From an uncultured Eubacteriales bacterium (GTDB lineage: Bacteria; Bacillota; Clostridia; Christensenellales; Aristaeellaceae): a DNA stretch of 45,125 nt. Shown here in pieces: positions 7,152-15,716 of this stretch. Each line of letters begins with the position of its first letter. The stretch's first letter is position 1. A program made the position numbers and the translations under genes. The notes beneath the pieces were generated by a model. That model did not search any database, was not told the origin of the DNA, and saw only the letters and a list, made by a program, of their open reading frames with translations. The DNA lies in the NCBI GenBank assembly GCA_902760595.1, contig CACWHI010000013.1, positions 1 through 45,125 of the forward strand, given 5' to 3'.

Positions 7152-7820
7152 CTACTTCTCGAATATGACCCCACCGGCCTGAGTCGGGTGATCCATATAG
7201 ACCACATGCTTGGCTGTACTTTTATACCTGAGCAGCTTCCAAACGATCAGGATATCCCCGGCAGCGGCGTCTGTCATGAGGATCCCGACAGACAGAACAA
7301 AAATGGAACCCGTCACGATCCCGATGATCATAGGGACGATCCCCAGGATGATCAGGGGCATCAAAGCGCCGAAGATGTAAGGACCTTTGTCCAGCGGTAC
7401 AGTGCAGGTGCAATAGGGTGTCAGATACTGCTTCATGAAGCCGAACTCGATGTCTTTGAAATGATGCTCCGCAAATATAGCCCAGCATGCGCCGTGGATC
7501 AGCTCATGCGCAGGGATCAGGATCAGGTAGGTCGCAAAAAACAGGATGATGTTGATTGGGTCATGGCCGAGACGGACGCCGTTGTTTCTGAAAACTACTG
7601 TACAGATCCCGATGGCCAGCAGCGGGATCAGCAGGACGACCGCAAAGATGTTGGCCTTGATGATACTGACAGTCAGGTCAACACGCCGGTAGCCCTGCCG
7701 GATCAGCGCCTCCGATGTGGCTTCAAACTTTGCGAGCCGGATCTTTTCCGCTTCGGATAGTTTTCTGTTTTTCTCACGCTCGTCCTGGTTGCCCAGGTTG
7801 GTTTTTCCGGCTTGATTCAT
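7152..7820 (-). CDS. DUF3267 putative zinc metalloprotease, membrane-embedded
   Basis: A 222-residue integral membrane protein of the DUF3267 group, which has the hallmarks of intramembrane zinc peptidases. The motif HELIHG (HExxH, near residues 104-109) lies in a membrane segment. The conserved AAAGDI block near residues 187-192 follows the last helix and could give a further metal ligand. There are four to five hydrophobic segments (about 50-72, 88-106, 145-165 and 168-190). An N-terminal charged cytoplasmic region of about 45 residues precedes the first. Family members are suspected proteases, but the substrate is unknown. It is followed by the AT-rich remnant, which marks the edge of the island scar. 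The SGNH hydrolase gene lies 26 bases upstream, so the two may share a transcript. Confidence 0.8.
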   Translation of the reverse strand: MNQAGKTNLGNQDEREKNRKLSEAEKIRLAKFEATSEALIRQGYRRVDLTVSIIKANIFAVVLLIPLLAIGICTVVFRNNGVRLGHDPINIILFFATYLILIPAHELIHGACWAIFAEHHFKDIEFGFMKQYLTPYCTCTVPLDKGPYIFGALMPLIILGIVPMIIGIVTGSIFVLSVGILMTDAAAGDILIVWKLLRYKSTAKHVVYMDHPTQAGGVIFEK

Positions 7821-7846
7821 GGGCTTTTCCTTTCCACTCCGATCGA

Positions 7847-8791
7847 TCAGAAGCCAAGCTTCCTGATCGCTTCCACAAGATTCCTGCCATAGACTTCAGC
7901 GCCCAAGGCATTGGGATGCAGATTGTCCAGATAATACTCCGGCAGATGCGGAACCAGTTGAAAACCATCCACGATCCTGACGTTGGGATACTGTCCGGCT
8001 ATCTCCCTCACCTGATGGCAAAAGCTGGTCAGTTTGGGAAGGCCGTCCGGTACGTCGCCACGCCAGAGCGGAGTAACGCACAGGATCGGGATCTTATCAC
8101 CGTACAGACCGATCAGGGTCTCATAGTATTCTTCCACATCCTTCATGGTCTCGCAGCCAAACTGGTTGGTCCCCAGGGCCACGATGATCTTGTCCGGCAT
8201 ATATCCATCCATTTTCATCAGGGATTTCTTATCGTAAACATACCCTCCGATCCCCTGATTGATGATGTCATAATTCAGAAGTCGGTTTGCGACGCTGACA
8301 TAGGTCTGGGCGGAGCGCAGCGGTCCAAATCCCTGAGTGATCGAGTCCCCAAGCCAGAGTACTTTTTCCTTCTTACGGGCAGGTGTCCAGGAACCGTCGA
8401 TTTCACAACGGCGGATCAGCACGGTTGCGTCCGCCGGCAGATAAATGATGATTTCCTTTTTTCCATCAGGCAACAGCCAGTCCAGTCGGCCTTCTTTGGG
8501 CAGATCCTTCACGTAGCGGATCTCAGAGATCTGCCCGTTGATGGCCAATTCAAAGGAGTCCTGCGAGCCTACCCAGATGATCCGATAATCGAATGAAATA
8601 GTTTTTGCGTCCGTCGTCATTTCCAGCGTTTTCGCGGTGGACGCCATACAGCGGTCATACCAGAAGTCAAACGCAGATCGGAAGTATGCCATCTGGGCAT
8701 CCGAGTACTGAAAGGCCTGCAAATACCCGTCTGCCGTTTCCTGAAAAGAATAAGCGCCATAGTAGATGGTTTGTAATTCCTGGTTCGTCAT
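7847..8791 (-). CDS. SGNH/GDSL-type hydrolase with N-terminal beta domain
   Basis: A probable esterase or acetyl-hydrolase acting on carbohydrate esters. The C-terminal two thirds carry the SGNH blocks: GDSIT (block I serine, near residues 148-152 from the chosen ATG), INQGIGG (block II glycine), ALGTNQ (block III asparagine) and DNLHPN (block V Asp/His, near 289-294). The first about 130 residues look like a beta-sandwich, as in CE2-like acetyl-xylan esterases. There is no signal peptide, so it probably acts on imported oligosaccharides. A GTG at 8830 would add 13 residues, but ATG 8791 has GGAGGG seven bases upstream and is preferred. Confidence 0.85.
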   Translation of the reverse strand: MTNQELQTIYYGAYSFQETADGYLQAFQYSDAQMAYFRSAFDFWYDRCMASTAKTLEMTTDAKTISFDYRIIWVGSQDSFELAINGQISEIRYVKDLPKEGRLDWLLPDGKKEIIIYLPADATVLIRRCEIDGSWTPARKKEKVLWLGDSITQGFGPLRSAQTYVSVANRLLNYDIINQGIGGYVYDKKSLMKMDGYMPDKIIVALGTNQFGCETMKDVEEYYETLIGLYGDKIPILCVTPLWRGDVPDGLPKLTSFCHQVREIAGQYPNVRIVDGFQLVPHLPEYYLDNLHPNALGAEVYGRNLVEAIRKLGF

Positions 8792-8830
8792 GACAAGCCC
8801 TCCGGTGCCACTGTAAACGGCCTCAGACAC

Positions 8831-9093
8831 TTTTATGTTCCGCTCCTTTCATATCGTTGCCGGTACAAGCAAGTGAAAACCGGGTCAGCCCCGAAAACCG
8901 TCTGGGAAGCGCAGTCTAATACTGATATCTGGTAAAAACGCTAAAAGATTGTTCGTGGATTTGACGCTTGCTCAGCGTCACCCACCCTCACCGTACCCGT
9001 AGCATCGGCGACTGACGGCGACAAAGCAGCCAGCGCTTTGTACAAGCAGATTTCGGAAATGCTTTGTTGCCGGAGTAATAGTCTAATGCCCCT
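8831..9093. other. Intergenic region without a gene
   Basis: No supported gene. A small hairpin at 8962-8978 (GACGCT with AGCGTC) is the only structure noticed. A Shine-Dalgarno-like AAGGAG (RC at about 8847-8852) belongs to the start region of the SGNH hydrolase gene. Confidence 0.5.
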
Positions 9094-9801
9094 TCACGCT
9101 TCCACCACCAGGATATCCTCCCGATCGCAGGGAAGCTGGCCGTTGACGCGGCCGCGCACAAAATCAAAGGCGCCGCCGTGAGCCTTCGGCTCTTTCGTGA
9201 TGGCGTTCACCATCAGCGTCCGGTCCGCCACGCGGCCTGCCTGCTCGGCGTATTCGAGGCGTTCCAGCTCCCATTCCTCCGGCGTGAAGCTCACGTATAC
9301 CGGCCAGATCAGCAGATCCTCCGTTCTGAAGCGGTCCGGCATATCCCACAGGTCGCCGCAGAGGGCCAGCTTGATCCGCCTGCCGCGGTAAAGGAAGGAC
9401 GAGGTGTCCGTGCCCTCGCAGTAATGGGCGTCCGTTTTCCAGTGCTCCTTCCAGCCCACCGAAACGCGGCGGTAGTTGTGGAGGATCTCCCCGCCGGCGA
9501 TCACGGCGCAGGAGGAGTACAGCCGTTCCCCCTCCAGCTCGATATAGCCGAAGAGAAGATCTACGCCGGATTCCGCGCTGACGGCGCGGATACGCTTCAT
9601 GCAGTCCGACGTCTGGCTGACCCCCACCTTCCGGTCCCGCTCAAAATCCCAGCACAGGGAATCAAAGCCCTGGAGGAAGGTTTCCCCGAAGCACAGGAGC
9701 TTGGCCTTCCCCCGCGCCTGACGCGCGGCCGCTTCCATCTGGCTGATATTGAAGGCGATATCATTGTTCCGGTACTCGTAAGCCGCCAATCCGATCTTCA
9801 C
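9094..9801 (-). CDS. Carbon-nitrogen hydrolase (nitrilase superfamily)
   Basis: Cytoplasmic C-N hydrolase of 235 residues that probably hydrolyses an amide or carbamoyl compound; the substrate cannot be told. The superfamily uses a Glu-Lys-Cys triad. The glutamate is clear (CFGETF, Glu40) and the cysteine is clear (ALCGDLW, Cys148). The usual YRK position reads YRR (110-112), so the lysine role would fall to Lys118 in GWKEHW, or the family differs. It starts at GTG 9801 with GGGAG nine bases upstream. A good promoter at 9855-9883 makes it its own transcription unit. The length is slightly short for the superfamily (usually 260-300). Confidence 0.8.
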   Translation of the reverse strand: MKIGLAAYEYRNNDIAFNISQMEAAARQARGKAKLLCFGETFLQGFDSLCWDFERDRKVGVSQTSDCMKRIRAVSAESGVDLLFGYIELEGERLYSSCAVIAGGEILHNYRRVSVGWKEHWKTDAHYCEGTDTSSFLYRGRRIKLALCGDLWDMPDRFRTEDLLIWPVYVSFTPEEWELERLEYAEQAGRVADRTLMVNAITKEPKAHGGAFDFVRGRVNGQLPCDREDILVVEA

Positions 9802-9854
9802 GTCCGCTCACTCCCTTCCCCCGCTCCGCCATATTCAACTGGTTCAACAATTGT

Positions 9855-9883
9855 ATTATAGCATGAACGGCGGGAGGTTTCAA
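9855..9883 (-). promoter_or_regulatory. Promoter of the nitrilase-family gene
   Basis: On the minus strand: TTGAAA (9878-9883), a 17-base spacer, TATAAT (9855-9860), about 54 bases before the GTG start. Confidence 0.8.
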
Positions 9884-9898
9884 GGGAAAACCAACAGG

Positions 9899-9977
9899 GG
9901 CCGGTTCTCCGGCCTGCGCATGATCACGATTCAGCGCTCATCGCGTCACGCACAGCCCACAGAACCGTCCCCTGTGG
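9899..9977. repeat. Two REP-like palindromes behind the dipeptidase gene
   Basis: GGCCGG-TTCT-CCGGCC (9899-9914) and CCACAG-AACCGTCCC-CTGTGG (9957-9977). The second resembles the palindromes that often accompany IS200-like/RAYT transposases in Clostridia, though no transposase is present. They sit between the convergent-side ends of no genes but directly after the C69 dipeptidase stop on the minus strand, so either could also help end its transcript. Confidence 0.4.
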
Positions 9978-9983
9978 TTCAGA

Positions 9984-11444
9984 TCAGTTGTCCGCCAGGT
10001 TGTAGCCGTTCTTCATGTGCTTGGTGCTTTCCAGCAGAAGCTTGTTCAGGGTGTCGATGGTCTTTTCCTTCGCCATGGCGCAGAGCTTGTCGTTGGCCTC
10101 GGCGATCAACTTTTCATCGCCGGTTTCCGCGATCTTCCGGTCATATTCCCGGACGATGCGGCGGCCCTCGGTGACGACGGCGTTCTGGTAGCGCTCGATC
10201 TGCTGGATGCCCGCGGCGTAGATGGGGTCGGTCAGCGCGCCGATCAGGCGGCTGCCCCAGTAGAAATTCTCCGTGGACGTATCCAGGGTCACATCGCTCA
10301 GGTAGCGGGGCATTTTCTCCACGTTGGGATAGAGCGGCAGCATGGCCGAATAGGTGGTGGAGCCGAAGCAGATCCACTCCACCGCCTTGACGGCCTCCGG
10401 CGCGTAGCCGCGCGCCTGGCAGATGGAGGTCACGCCGGTGCGGTTGATGCCGATGGAGCGGTACATCCCGCGCTTGCCAGTATCCTGGCTGGTGTAGGGG
10501 TTATAGGGCGTGCCCTGGTAATGGCCGGAAAGCAGGTAATGCACGTCCTCCGCCGCCAGCCTGCGCTCCGGCCGGATCGCCCAGGGCAGGTCGTCGCTTT
10601 CGGGCGTGAAGTCCGCGTCCGGGCCCTCCCAGCGCCAGGTACGCGGCGCGAGGTAACGGCCCATGAACCAGGCGCGGGGCGTATTGTACACATGGTCCAT
10701 ATCCGTATGGGAGCCGAAGATATCCCGCGGGTTGAACTTCCCATCCTGGTTCAGGTCCAGGAAATTCTCCGCGATGAACTCCCGCAGGTCCTTCGAGCAC
10801 AGGTGTTCCTTTTGCGCGCCGAAGGCGTCGTCCAGGTCAAAGCTGTCCATGGCGAACTGGTTCGGCGCGACGACGCACACGTCATCCGGCACCCGGCGCG
10901 CCATCCAGTGATGCCCGCCGATGGTCTCCAGCCACCAGATCTCGTTCTCGTCGTTGAAGGCGATGCCGTTGGACTCATAGGTGCCGTAACGCTCCAGCAG
11001 CGCGCCCAGGCGCAGGACGCCCTCGCGGGCGGTGCGGATATAGGGCAGCACCAGCGTCACCAGGTCCTCCTCGCCGATGCCGCCGGGGATCTCCTTCTCC
11101 CGGCCGTGGGCCTTCTGCAGCCTCACCAGCGGGTCCGCCGCCAGCACGCGTGGGTTGGAGGTGATGGTCTCCGTGGCCGTCATGCCCACGTTGGCCGCGT
11201 TCATGCCTGTGGCGGGCCAGATGCCCTCCTTTTTATCCACGTTGGGGCAGCTGGTATAGCGCATGGGCTTTTCAGGCAGGTCCACCTCCACGTGGGAGAT
11301 GACGCTCCGGTATTTCTTCGGCTGCTTCTCCGGGGTCACCACGATCAGCTTCTTGACGTCAAAATGTCCGTCGTCCGTCCTGGCGATCATGGTCGAGCCG
11401 TCGTTGCTCGCTTTCTTGCCGACTAATACTGTGGTGCAGGGCAT
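9984..11444 (-). CDS. C69-family dipeptidase (N-terminal nucleophile)
   Basis: A dipeptidase of peptidase family C69 (PepD-like), probably cytoplasmic, which cleaves dipeptides taken up or produced from protein. The N terminus reads MPCTTVLVGKKAS. In this family a cysteine close to the start is the catalytic nucleophile, exposed by processing. Further matching blocks are GSTMIARTDD, GMNAANVGMTATET, GIAFNDENEIWWLETIGGH and the C-terminal NGYNLADN. A TTG at 11450 is too close to the AAGGAGG site. ATG 11444, nine bases after it, is preferred and gives 486 residues. A promoter with a perfect TATAAT lies just upstream, with its -35 box inside a hairpin. Confidence 0.9.
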   Translation of the reverse strand: MPCTTVLVGKKASNDGSTMIARTDDGHFDVKKLIVVTPEKQPKKYRSVISHVEVDLPEKPMRYTSCPNVDKKEGIWPATGMNAANVGMTATETITSNPRVLAADPLVRLQKAHGREKEIPGGIGEEDLVTLVLPYIRTAREGVLRLGALLERYGTYESNGIAFNDENEIWWLETIGGHHWMARRVPDDVCVVAPNQFAMDSFDLDDAFGAQKEHLCSKDLREFIAENFLDLNQDGKFNPRDIFGSHTDMDHVYNTPRAWFMGRYLAPRTWRWEGPDADFTPESDDLPWAIRPERRLAAEDVHYLLSGHYQGTPYNPYTSQDTGKRGMYRSIGINRTGVTSICQARGYAPEAVKAVEWICFGSTTYSAMLPLYPNVEKMPRYLSDVTLDTSTENFYWGSRLIGALTDPIYAAGIQQIERYQNAVVTEGRRIVREYDRKIAETGDEKLIAEANDKLCAMAKEKTIDTLNKLLLESTKHMKNGYNLADN

Positions 11445-11477
11445 ACGCAAATTCCTCCTTCAAGTGTGATCCTGTCC

Positions 11478-11513
11478 ATTATATACAGAACCGGGCGTTT
11501 GCGCAACGCCCGG
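11478..11513 (-). promoter_or_regulatory. Dipeptidase promoter overlapping a palindrome
   Basis: On the minus strand: TTGCGC (11501-11506), 17 bases, TATAAT (11478-11483). The -35 box falls in a perfect 9-bp inverted repeat (CCGGGCGTT at 11491-11499 with AACGCCCGG at 11505-11513), a possible operator. The part upstream of the -10 box closely matches the promoters at 21288 and 23631. Confidence 0.65.
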
Positions 11514-11536
11514 ACTGTTCTGATGATGATTTCGAT

Positions 11537-11589
11537 TTTTTCTATAGAAAAAGTTGGTGTAAACGTATATTTTTCTATAGAAAAAGTTG
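11537..11589. promoter_or_regulatory. Twin palindromic operator-like repeats
   Basis: The 20-base sequence TTTTTCTATAGAAAAAGTTG occurs twice (11537-11556 and 11570-11589). Each copy contains a perfect 16-bp palindrome. The start-to-start distance is 33 bp, close to three helical turns, which suits two dimers of one regulator on the same DNA face. They lie in the divergent space between the dipeptidase and the glycosylase-like gene. Confidence 0.6.
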
Positions 11590-11773
11590 ATTTTCCGTTA
11601 AGCTCATGTTATTTTGGACTCAACCTGGTCCCCTATGGCTACAAGCTGTCTTCCCAGAACGTCGGCGTCAGCGGAAAACGGATCACCTTGCCGCTGTACA
11701 TGCTCATGTTCCTGTAGGCGTCTGCTGGCAGCTTTGCGCATTCTCCGCTACGCATTTATGAGGATATGAAACG
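11590..11773 (+). other. Upstream region of the AlkX-like gene, possible coding remnant
   Basis: From about 11620 to 11717 one frame has GC-rich, coding-like codon use (reads PYGYKLSSQNVGVSGK and ends at TAG 11715-11717) but no credible start. It could be the tail of a lost gene. No promoter that I can call with confidence is seen before 11774. Confidence 0.3.
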
Positions 11774-12973
11774 ATGTTGATGATCGACCGGAAACAGGCG
11801 CGGCAGTTTATTCTCCGCAAGCAGGGGCTGCTTGGAAGCCATCGTTTTATCGGAAAAGACGGGGCATATCAGTATATCCGTCAAGCCGGATGCATCCAGT
11901 ATGACCCTGTCGATGTTTGCGGAAAGAATCCTGAGCTGACCCTGCAGTCCCGTGCAAAGGGTTTTACGCGGGAGATGCTTTCTGACCTGCTGTACAAAGA
12001 TCGGCTTCTGGTGGACTATGCGGACAAGGAGCTTTCGATATTCCCGGCGGAGGATTGGCCGTATTTCTCAGGGTATCGGGAGCAGAGCCGCGCCCAGGGC
12101 GAGCAGTTTCCGGGGCTGGCTGAACTGGAAGAGCAAGCCATTGCCTATATCTGGGACCACGGGCCGGTCTCGAGCGATACGCTGCCGATCGAAGGCGAGA
12201 TCTTCTGGCATTCATCCATGCACTGGAGCGGAAACTGGCACAAGAAATCCCAGGCAGCCCGCTCTGTGCTGGAGCAGCTCTATACCGACGGAACACTGGT
12301 GATCCACCATAAAAACGGTTCCCGGAAGTTCTATGACCTGGCGCAGCGGCATTTGGATCCGGAAATCCTTGAAGCGCCCAATCCGTGCGCCAATGACGAA
12401 GCCCTGCTTTGCTGGCGCGTTCTGCGGCGCATCGGCGCGGCAGGCTTGCTGTGGAACAGGAACAGCAGCGCCTTTCTGGGTATACCGCTGAACGCAGAGC
12501 GCCGCAGCCGCGTTTTTTCCGAGCTGGAAGAAGCCGGGCGGATCAAATCGGTCCGGGTGGAGGGCATTTCGTCCATTTTCTGCTATCGTACAGAGGACGA
12601 TGCGCTGATGCAGGCCGTGCTGGCGGGGGAAGCGGATCGGAAGCCCCGGCTTGAATTCCTGGCGCCCCTGGACCCCATGCTTTGGGACAAGGCGATGATT
12701 GCTGCGCTTTGGGGTTTCAGCTACAGCTGGGAAATCTATACGCCCGCCGTCAAACGAAAATACGGGTATTACACCCTGCCCGTGCTCTGGGGAGAGGACT
12801 TCATCGGCCGTATCGAAGCCGTCGCGGATCGAAAAAACGCCGTCCTGCAGGTGAAGCATTTCTGGCCCGAACCCGGTGTCCGGCAGACAAAAAAGCTCCA
12901 TGCTGCGATCAGCGGCGCGTTAAAACGTCTCGCCCGATTCAATGGCTGCCATCAGGTCGAGGGGTGGGAATGA
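11774..12973 (+). CDS. YcaQ/AlkX-like winged-helix DNA glycosylase
   Basis: A 399-residue protein of the HTH_42 (DUF1006) family. Characterised members (YcaQ/AlkX, AlkZ) are DNA glycosylases that remove bulky alkyl adducts and unhook interstrand crosslinks. The N-terminal QYD at residues 42-44 (in IQYDPVDV) matches the Q-x-D catalytic motif of the AlkX branch and not the Q-x-Q of AlkZ. Later blocks FWHSSMHWSG, DPMLWDK and GRIEAVADRK also fit. It is one of few plus-strand genes, divergent from the dipeptidase, and ends at a strong bidirectional terminator. The start at ATG 11774 has GAGG about ten bases upstream. ATG 11780 is an alternative. Twin palindromes 200 bases upstream may control it. 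Confidence 0.85.
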   Translation: MLMIDRKQARQFILRKQGLLGSHRFIGKDGAYQYIRQAGCIQYDPVDVCGKNPELTLQSRAKGFTREMLSDLLYKDRLLVDYADKELSIFPAEDWPYFSGYREQSRAQGEQFPGLAELEEQAIAYIWDHGPVSSDTLPIEGEIFWHSSMHWSGNWHKKSQAARSVLEQLYTDGTLVIHHKNGSRKFYDLAQRHLDPEILEAPNPCANDEALLCWRVLRRIGAAGLLWNRNSSAFLGIPLNAERRSRVFSELEEAGRIKSVRVEGISSIFCYRTEDDALMQAVLAGEADRKPRLEFLAPLDPMLWDKAMIAALWGFSYSWEIYTPAVKRKYGYYTLPVLWGEDFIGRIEAVADRKNAVLQVKHFWPEPGVRQTKKLHAAISGALKRLARFNGCHQVEGWE

Positions 12974-12980
12974 AATGATT

Positions 12981-13019
12981 ACAGCAACGCGCCCCGCCGT
13001 TTCCGGCGGGGCGCGCTGT
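12981..13019. terminator. Bidirectional terminator between convergent genes
   Basis: A long stem (ACAGC then CGCGCCCCGCC, paired with GGCGGGGCGCG then CTGT) ends in a T-rich stretch and lies between the convergent glycosylase-like (+) and flavoprotein (-) genes. Confidence 0.85.
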
Positions 13020-13035
13020 TATTGATGAATCATGC

Positions 13036-15567
13036 TTACTTGTTGTCAGCCTCGACAGCCTGCGCGGCGGTGCGGCCGGAAACGAAGATCTCGACGATCG
13101 CGTTGCCACCCAGACGGTTGCCGCCGTGGATGCCGCCGGTGACCTCGCCGGCCGCGTACAGGCCGGGGATCGCCTGGCCGTCAGCGTTCAGCACGTGGCG
13201 CTGGGTGTCCACCAGCACGCCGCCCATGGTGTGGTGCGTGGAGGGCGCCATCAGGCGGACGATCAGGTCCGCGCCTTCGAGGTCATAGGTCGCGGTGTTG
13301 TAGGTGCCGTCGGCGTTCTTTTCCACGTTGCCGACGCAGCGGGAGGCGATGGCCTTGCCCACGTCGGGGAACTGGCCCTGGCCCATCACGGCCTGGTCAT
13401 AGGCCTTGACAGTCGCCAGCACGGTCGCCGCGTCCACGGTGACGCCGGCCATCTCGGGACGGGCGAACAGCTCAGTGAAGGCCTCGACGGTGCCCTTCAC
13501 GTGATAGTAGCGGCCTTCATAGTCTTCCGCAGCCAGCTGCGCGGAGGGCGGGCCGGGGATGCGCTCGGTGGCGTTGTAGATCTCCAGGAACACGCCGGGG
13601 GTGCCGTTGACGGTCATGCCGTTGCGGAACTCAGCCAGGGACAGCACGTCGCGCTCGGAGCCCTCGTCCACGAAGCGCTTGCCGGTGGTGGGGTTGATCC
13701 AGCAGGCATAGTTGCCGCCGCCGAAGGCCAGGTTGCCGTTGTCCACCCAGGAGATGGGCATCAGCTGGGTGAAGCCCAGGCCGGTGGTGGCGGCGCCGAC
13801 GGCTTCCGCCATCTTGATGCCGTCGCCCTGCAGGCTGGAGCGGTTGGTGGTCTTGGTGGAGCTGGTCAGGTATTCGGTGGACCAGTACACGTTGTTTTCG
13901 AGCACCATGGGGATGTTCGCGGCATAGCCGCCGGTGGCCAGGATGACGCCCTTGGTGGCGTGGGCGGTGACCTTGGTGCCGTCATAGCGGGTCGCCTTGA
14001 CGCCGGTCACGCGGCCGTTGTCGTCCACGATCAGGCTCTCAGCCGTGGTGCGCTTCATGATCTGGTTCTTTTCGTTCGCCTTGAGCATGGTGGTCATGGG
14101 CGCCATGAAATAGCTGCCCCAGCGGTCGGCGTAGAACTCAGTCTGGCCGTCGCCGTCGGTATCCACGTTCGCGCCCTTGTACTCGTTCTCACGATACCAC
14201 AGCGCGCCGATCAGGGTGGGCTGGGAATCCTCGGCAAACAGGGAGCCCTGGGCCTCCAGCCACTCCTTCAGGCCCTGGCCGCCCTCGATGAACTGCTTGA
14301 CCAGGTCCACGTCGCCATACATCCAGGTACTGCCGTCAGCGCTGGGACGCAGGCCGCCGTAGTAGGTCTGGAAGATGTGCAGGTTCAGGGTGGAGAACAG
14401 GGTCAGCTGGTTCTCGGCCACGCCGTTGTCCAGCTGGGGCTGCGCCCAATCCAGGTAGGCCTGGATCTCCTTCTTCAGCGCCTGCAGGGTGGGCAGATAT
14501 TCCGCGTGCACGCCGTGCTTGGAAAGCTCAGCCGCGTCGCCCGCCACGAATTCGTGGGTCTTGTAGTATTCGGTGTCAAAGGGCTCCTCGCTCCAGTTGA
14601 GGATCATCTTGAGCTCGTTGATGCAGCCCTGGACGGACTTGACCTTGTTGTAGGTCTCGCCGTTGAAGGCGTACACGCCGGTGGTGGCGTCCGGATCCGC
14701 GGGATCCCAGACCAGGTAGGGCATCACGCTCTGGTACTGGCCGCCGGAAACGAGGGTGTTGCCGCCGACCTCGGCGTTCTTTTCGATGATCAGCACGGTG
14801 TTGCCGTCCTGCGCGGCCTGGGCGGCCGCGGCGATGCCCGCGCCGCCGGCGCCGACGATGACCACGTCATAGGTCACGTCGATGTCCGCTTCGGCCTCGT
14901 GCTTCACGGTGGCGGCCTGGAAGGCCTTCAGGTTGGTGCACTCCGCCTGCTGGGCGGCGTCGTTGACCGCGTTGCGCAGCGCGCGGCTGGAGAAGGTGGC
15001 GCCCGCCACGGCGTCCACGCCGGTGCCGTTGGCCGCGATCATGTCCGCGATCATGGGAGCGAACGCGATATCGCCCACATAGGGGGTCTCGGTGGAATTG
15101 ACCACCTCGACGCCGGTCAGGGCCGCGTCGGAGAAGGTGACCTTGAAGGTGCTGGGGCCGTTGTAGCCGTCAGCGGTCGCCTCATACTCGCCCGCCTTGA
15201 AGGCGATGGGCGCGTCCGCGTCAGCCTGTTTGCCGGCCAGCGCTTCGTCCACGACTTCCTTGATGGCGGTGCAGGTGAAGGTCGCGCCGGTGTGCACGTC
15301 CACATCCGCCGCGCTGCCCGCTTCCTTGACAGCTTCGATGTACTTTTCAACGCTGTTGGCGCGCTCGACGCCGATGGCGCTGTAGGTCTCGCCGGAATCG
15401 TCCACGGTCAGGCCGACGACCTTGCCGTTTTCCATATCGACCTTGACCTTGACCTGGCTGCCAAAGCCCTGGGCGCTGCTTTCGAAATACACGACCTCAG
15501 CGGCGGCGAACGCCGTCACGCTGAGCACCATGCTCACGGCCAGCAGCAGAGAGAGAAGTTTCTTCAT
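13036..15567 (-). CDS. Exported flavoprotein reductase with two FMN-binding domains and an FAD domain
   Basis: An 843-residue member of the fumarate/urocanate-reductase-like flavoproteins used for reduction outside the membrane with electrons passed to flavins. It has a signal peptide (residues 1-22, cleaved at AFA-AAE, no lipobox). The first FMN-binding domain (about 25-110) carries DVHTGAT, a good ApbE-type covalent flavinylation motif. The second (about 125-205) carries DAVAGAT, with Ala at the usual Ser/Thr position. The FAD fold starts at VVIVGAGGAG near residue 236 and ends with GEVTGGIHGGNRLGGNA. Acceptors could be fumarate, urocanate or a similar enoate; the sequence does not say which. 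The ATG at 15567 follows GAGGAGG. Longer frames upstream are not supported. It is transcribed from its own promoter with a hairpin leader. Confidence 0.9.
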   Translation of the reverse strand: MKKLLSLLLAVSMVLSVTAFAAAEVVYFESSAQGFGSQVKVKVDMENGKVVGLTVDDSGETYSAIGVERANSVEKYIEAVKEAGSAADVDVHTGATFTCTAIKEVVDEALAGKQADADAPIAFKAGEYEATADGYNGPSTFKVTFSDAALTGVEVVNSTETPYVGDIAFAPMIADMIAANGTGVDAVAGATFSSRALRNAVNDAAQQAECTNLKAFQAATVKHEAEADIDVTYDVVIVGAGGAGIAAAAQAAQDGNTVLIIEKNAEVGGNTLVSGGQYQSVMPYLVWDPADPDATTGVYAFNGETYNKVKSVQGCINELKMILNWSEEPFDTEYYKTHEFVAGDAAELSKHGVHAEYLPTLQALKKEIQAYLDWAQPQLDNGVAENQLTLFSTLNLHIFQTYYGGLRPSADGSTWMYGDVDLVKQFIEGGQGLKEWLEAQGSLFAEDSQPTLIGALWYRENEYKGANVDTDGDGQTEFYADRWGSYFMAPMTTMLKANEKNQIMKRTTAESLIVDDNGRVTGVKATRYDGTKVTAHATKGVILATGGYAANIPMVLENNVYWSTEYLTSSTKTTNRSSLQGDGIKMAEAVGAATTGLGFTQLMPISWVDNGNLAFGGGNYACWINPTTGKRFVDEGSERDVLSLAEFRNGMTVNGTPGVFLEIYNATERIPGPPSAQLAAEDYEGRYYHVKGTVEAFTELFARPEMAGVTVDAATVLATVKAYDQAVMGQGQFPDVGKAIASRCVGNVEKNADGTYNTATYDLEGADLIVRLMAPSTHHTMGGVLVDTQRHVLNADGQAIPGLYAAGEVTGGIHGGNRLGGNAIVEIFVSGRTAAQAVEADNK

Positions 15568-15592
15568 GCTATAGACCTCCTCGATAAAATAC

Positions 15593-15615
15593 GCGTATCG
15601 ACAAATGCGATACGC
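15593..15615 (-). promoter_or_regulatory. Leader hairpin of the flavoprotein gene
   Basis: A perfect 8-bp stem (GCGTATCG with CGATACGC, 7-base loop) in the 5' leader, about 25 bases before the start codon. It is followed on the minus strand by TATTTTATC. It could be an operator or a weak attenuator. Confidence 0.45.
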
Positions 15616-15637
15616 AGTTGTGTAAGTGACCGTTAAC

Positions 15638-15667
15638 ATGATACCCGTTTACATCAGCCCATGTCAA
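15638..15667 (-). promoter_or_regulatory. Flavoprotein gene promoter
   Basis: On the minus strand: perfect TTGACA (15662-15667), an 18-base spacer, TATCAT (15638-15643). Confidence 0.75.
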
Positions 15668-15716
15668 TAGTTTCCGCAAAAAATCAGCGCTTTTAACAAT
15701 TCTGTAACATATTTGA

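Noticed and set aside
11466..11717. 83-codon plus-strand frame across the twin palindromes
   Set aside because: It runs through regulatory-looking repeats, has no ribosome site and its first half has no coding character; only the last 33 codons look coding and are noted as a possible remnant.
13126..15636. 836-codon open frame on the plus strand opposite the flavoprotein gene
   Set aside because: It is an antisense shadow caused by high GC and codon bias; the product is a low-complexity Gly/Ala/Val/His string with no domain, and the minus-strand gene has clear motifs and a ribosome site.
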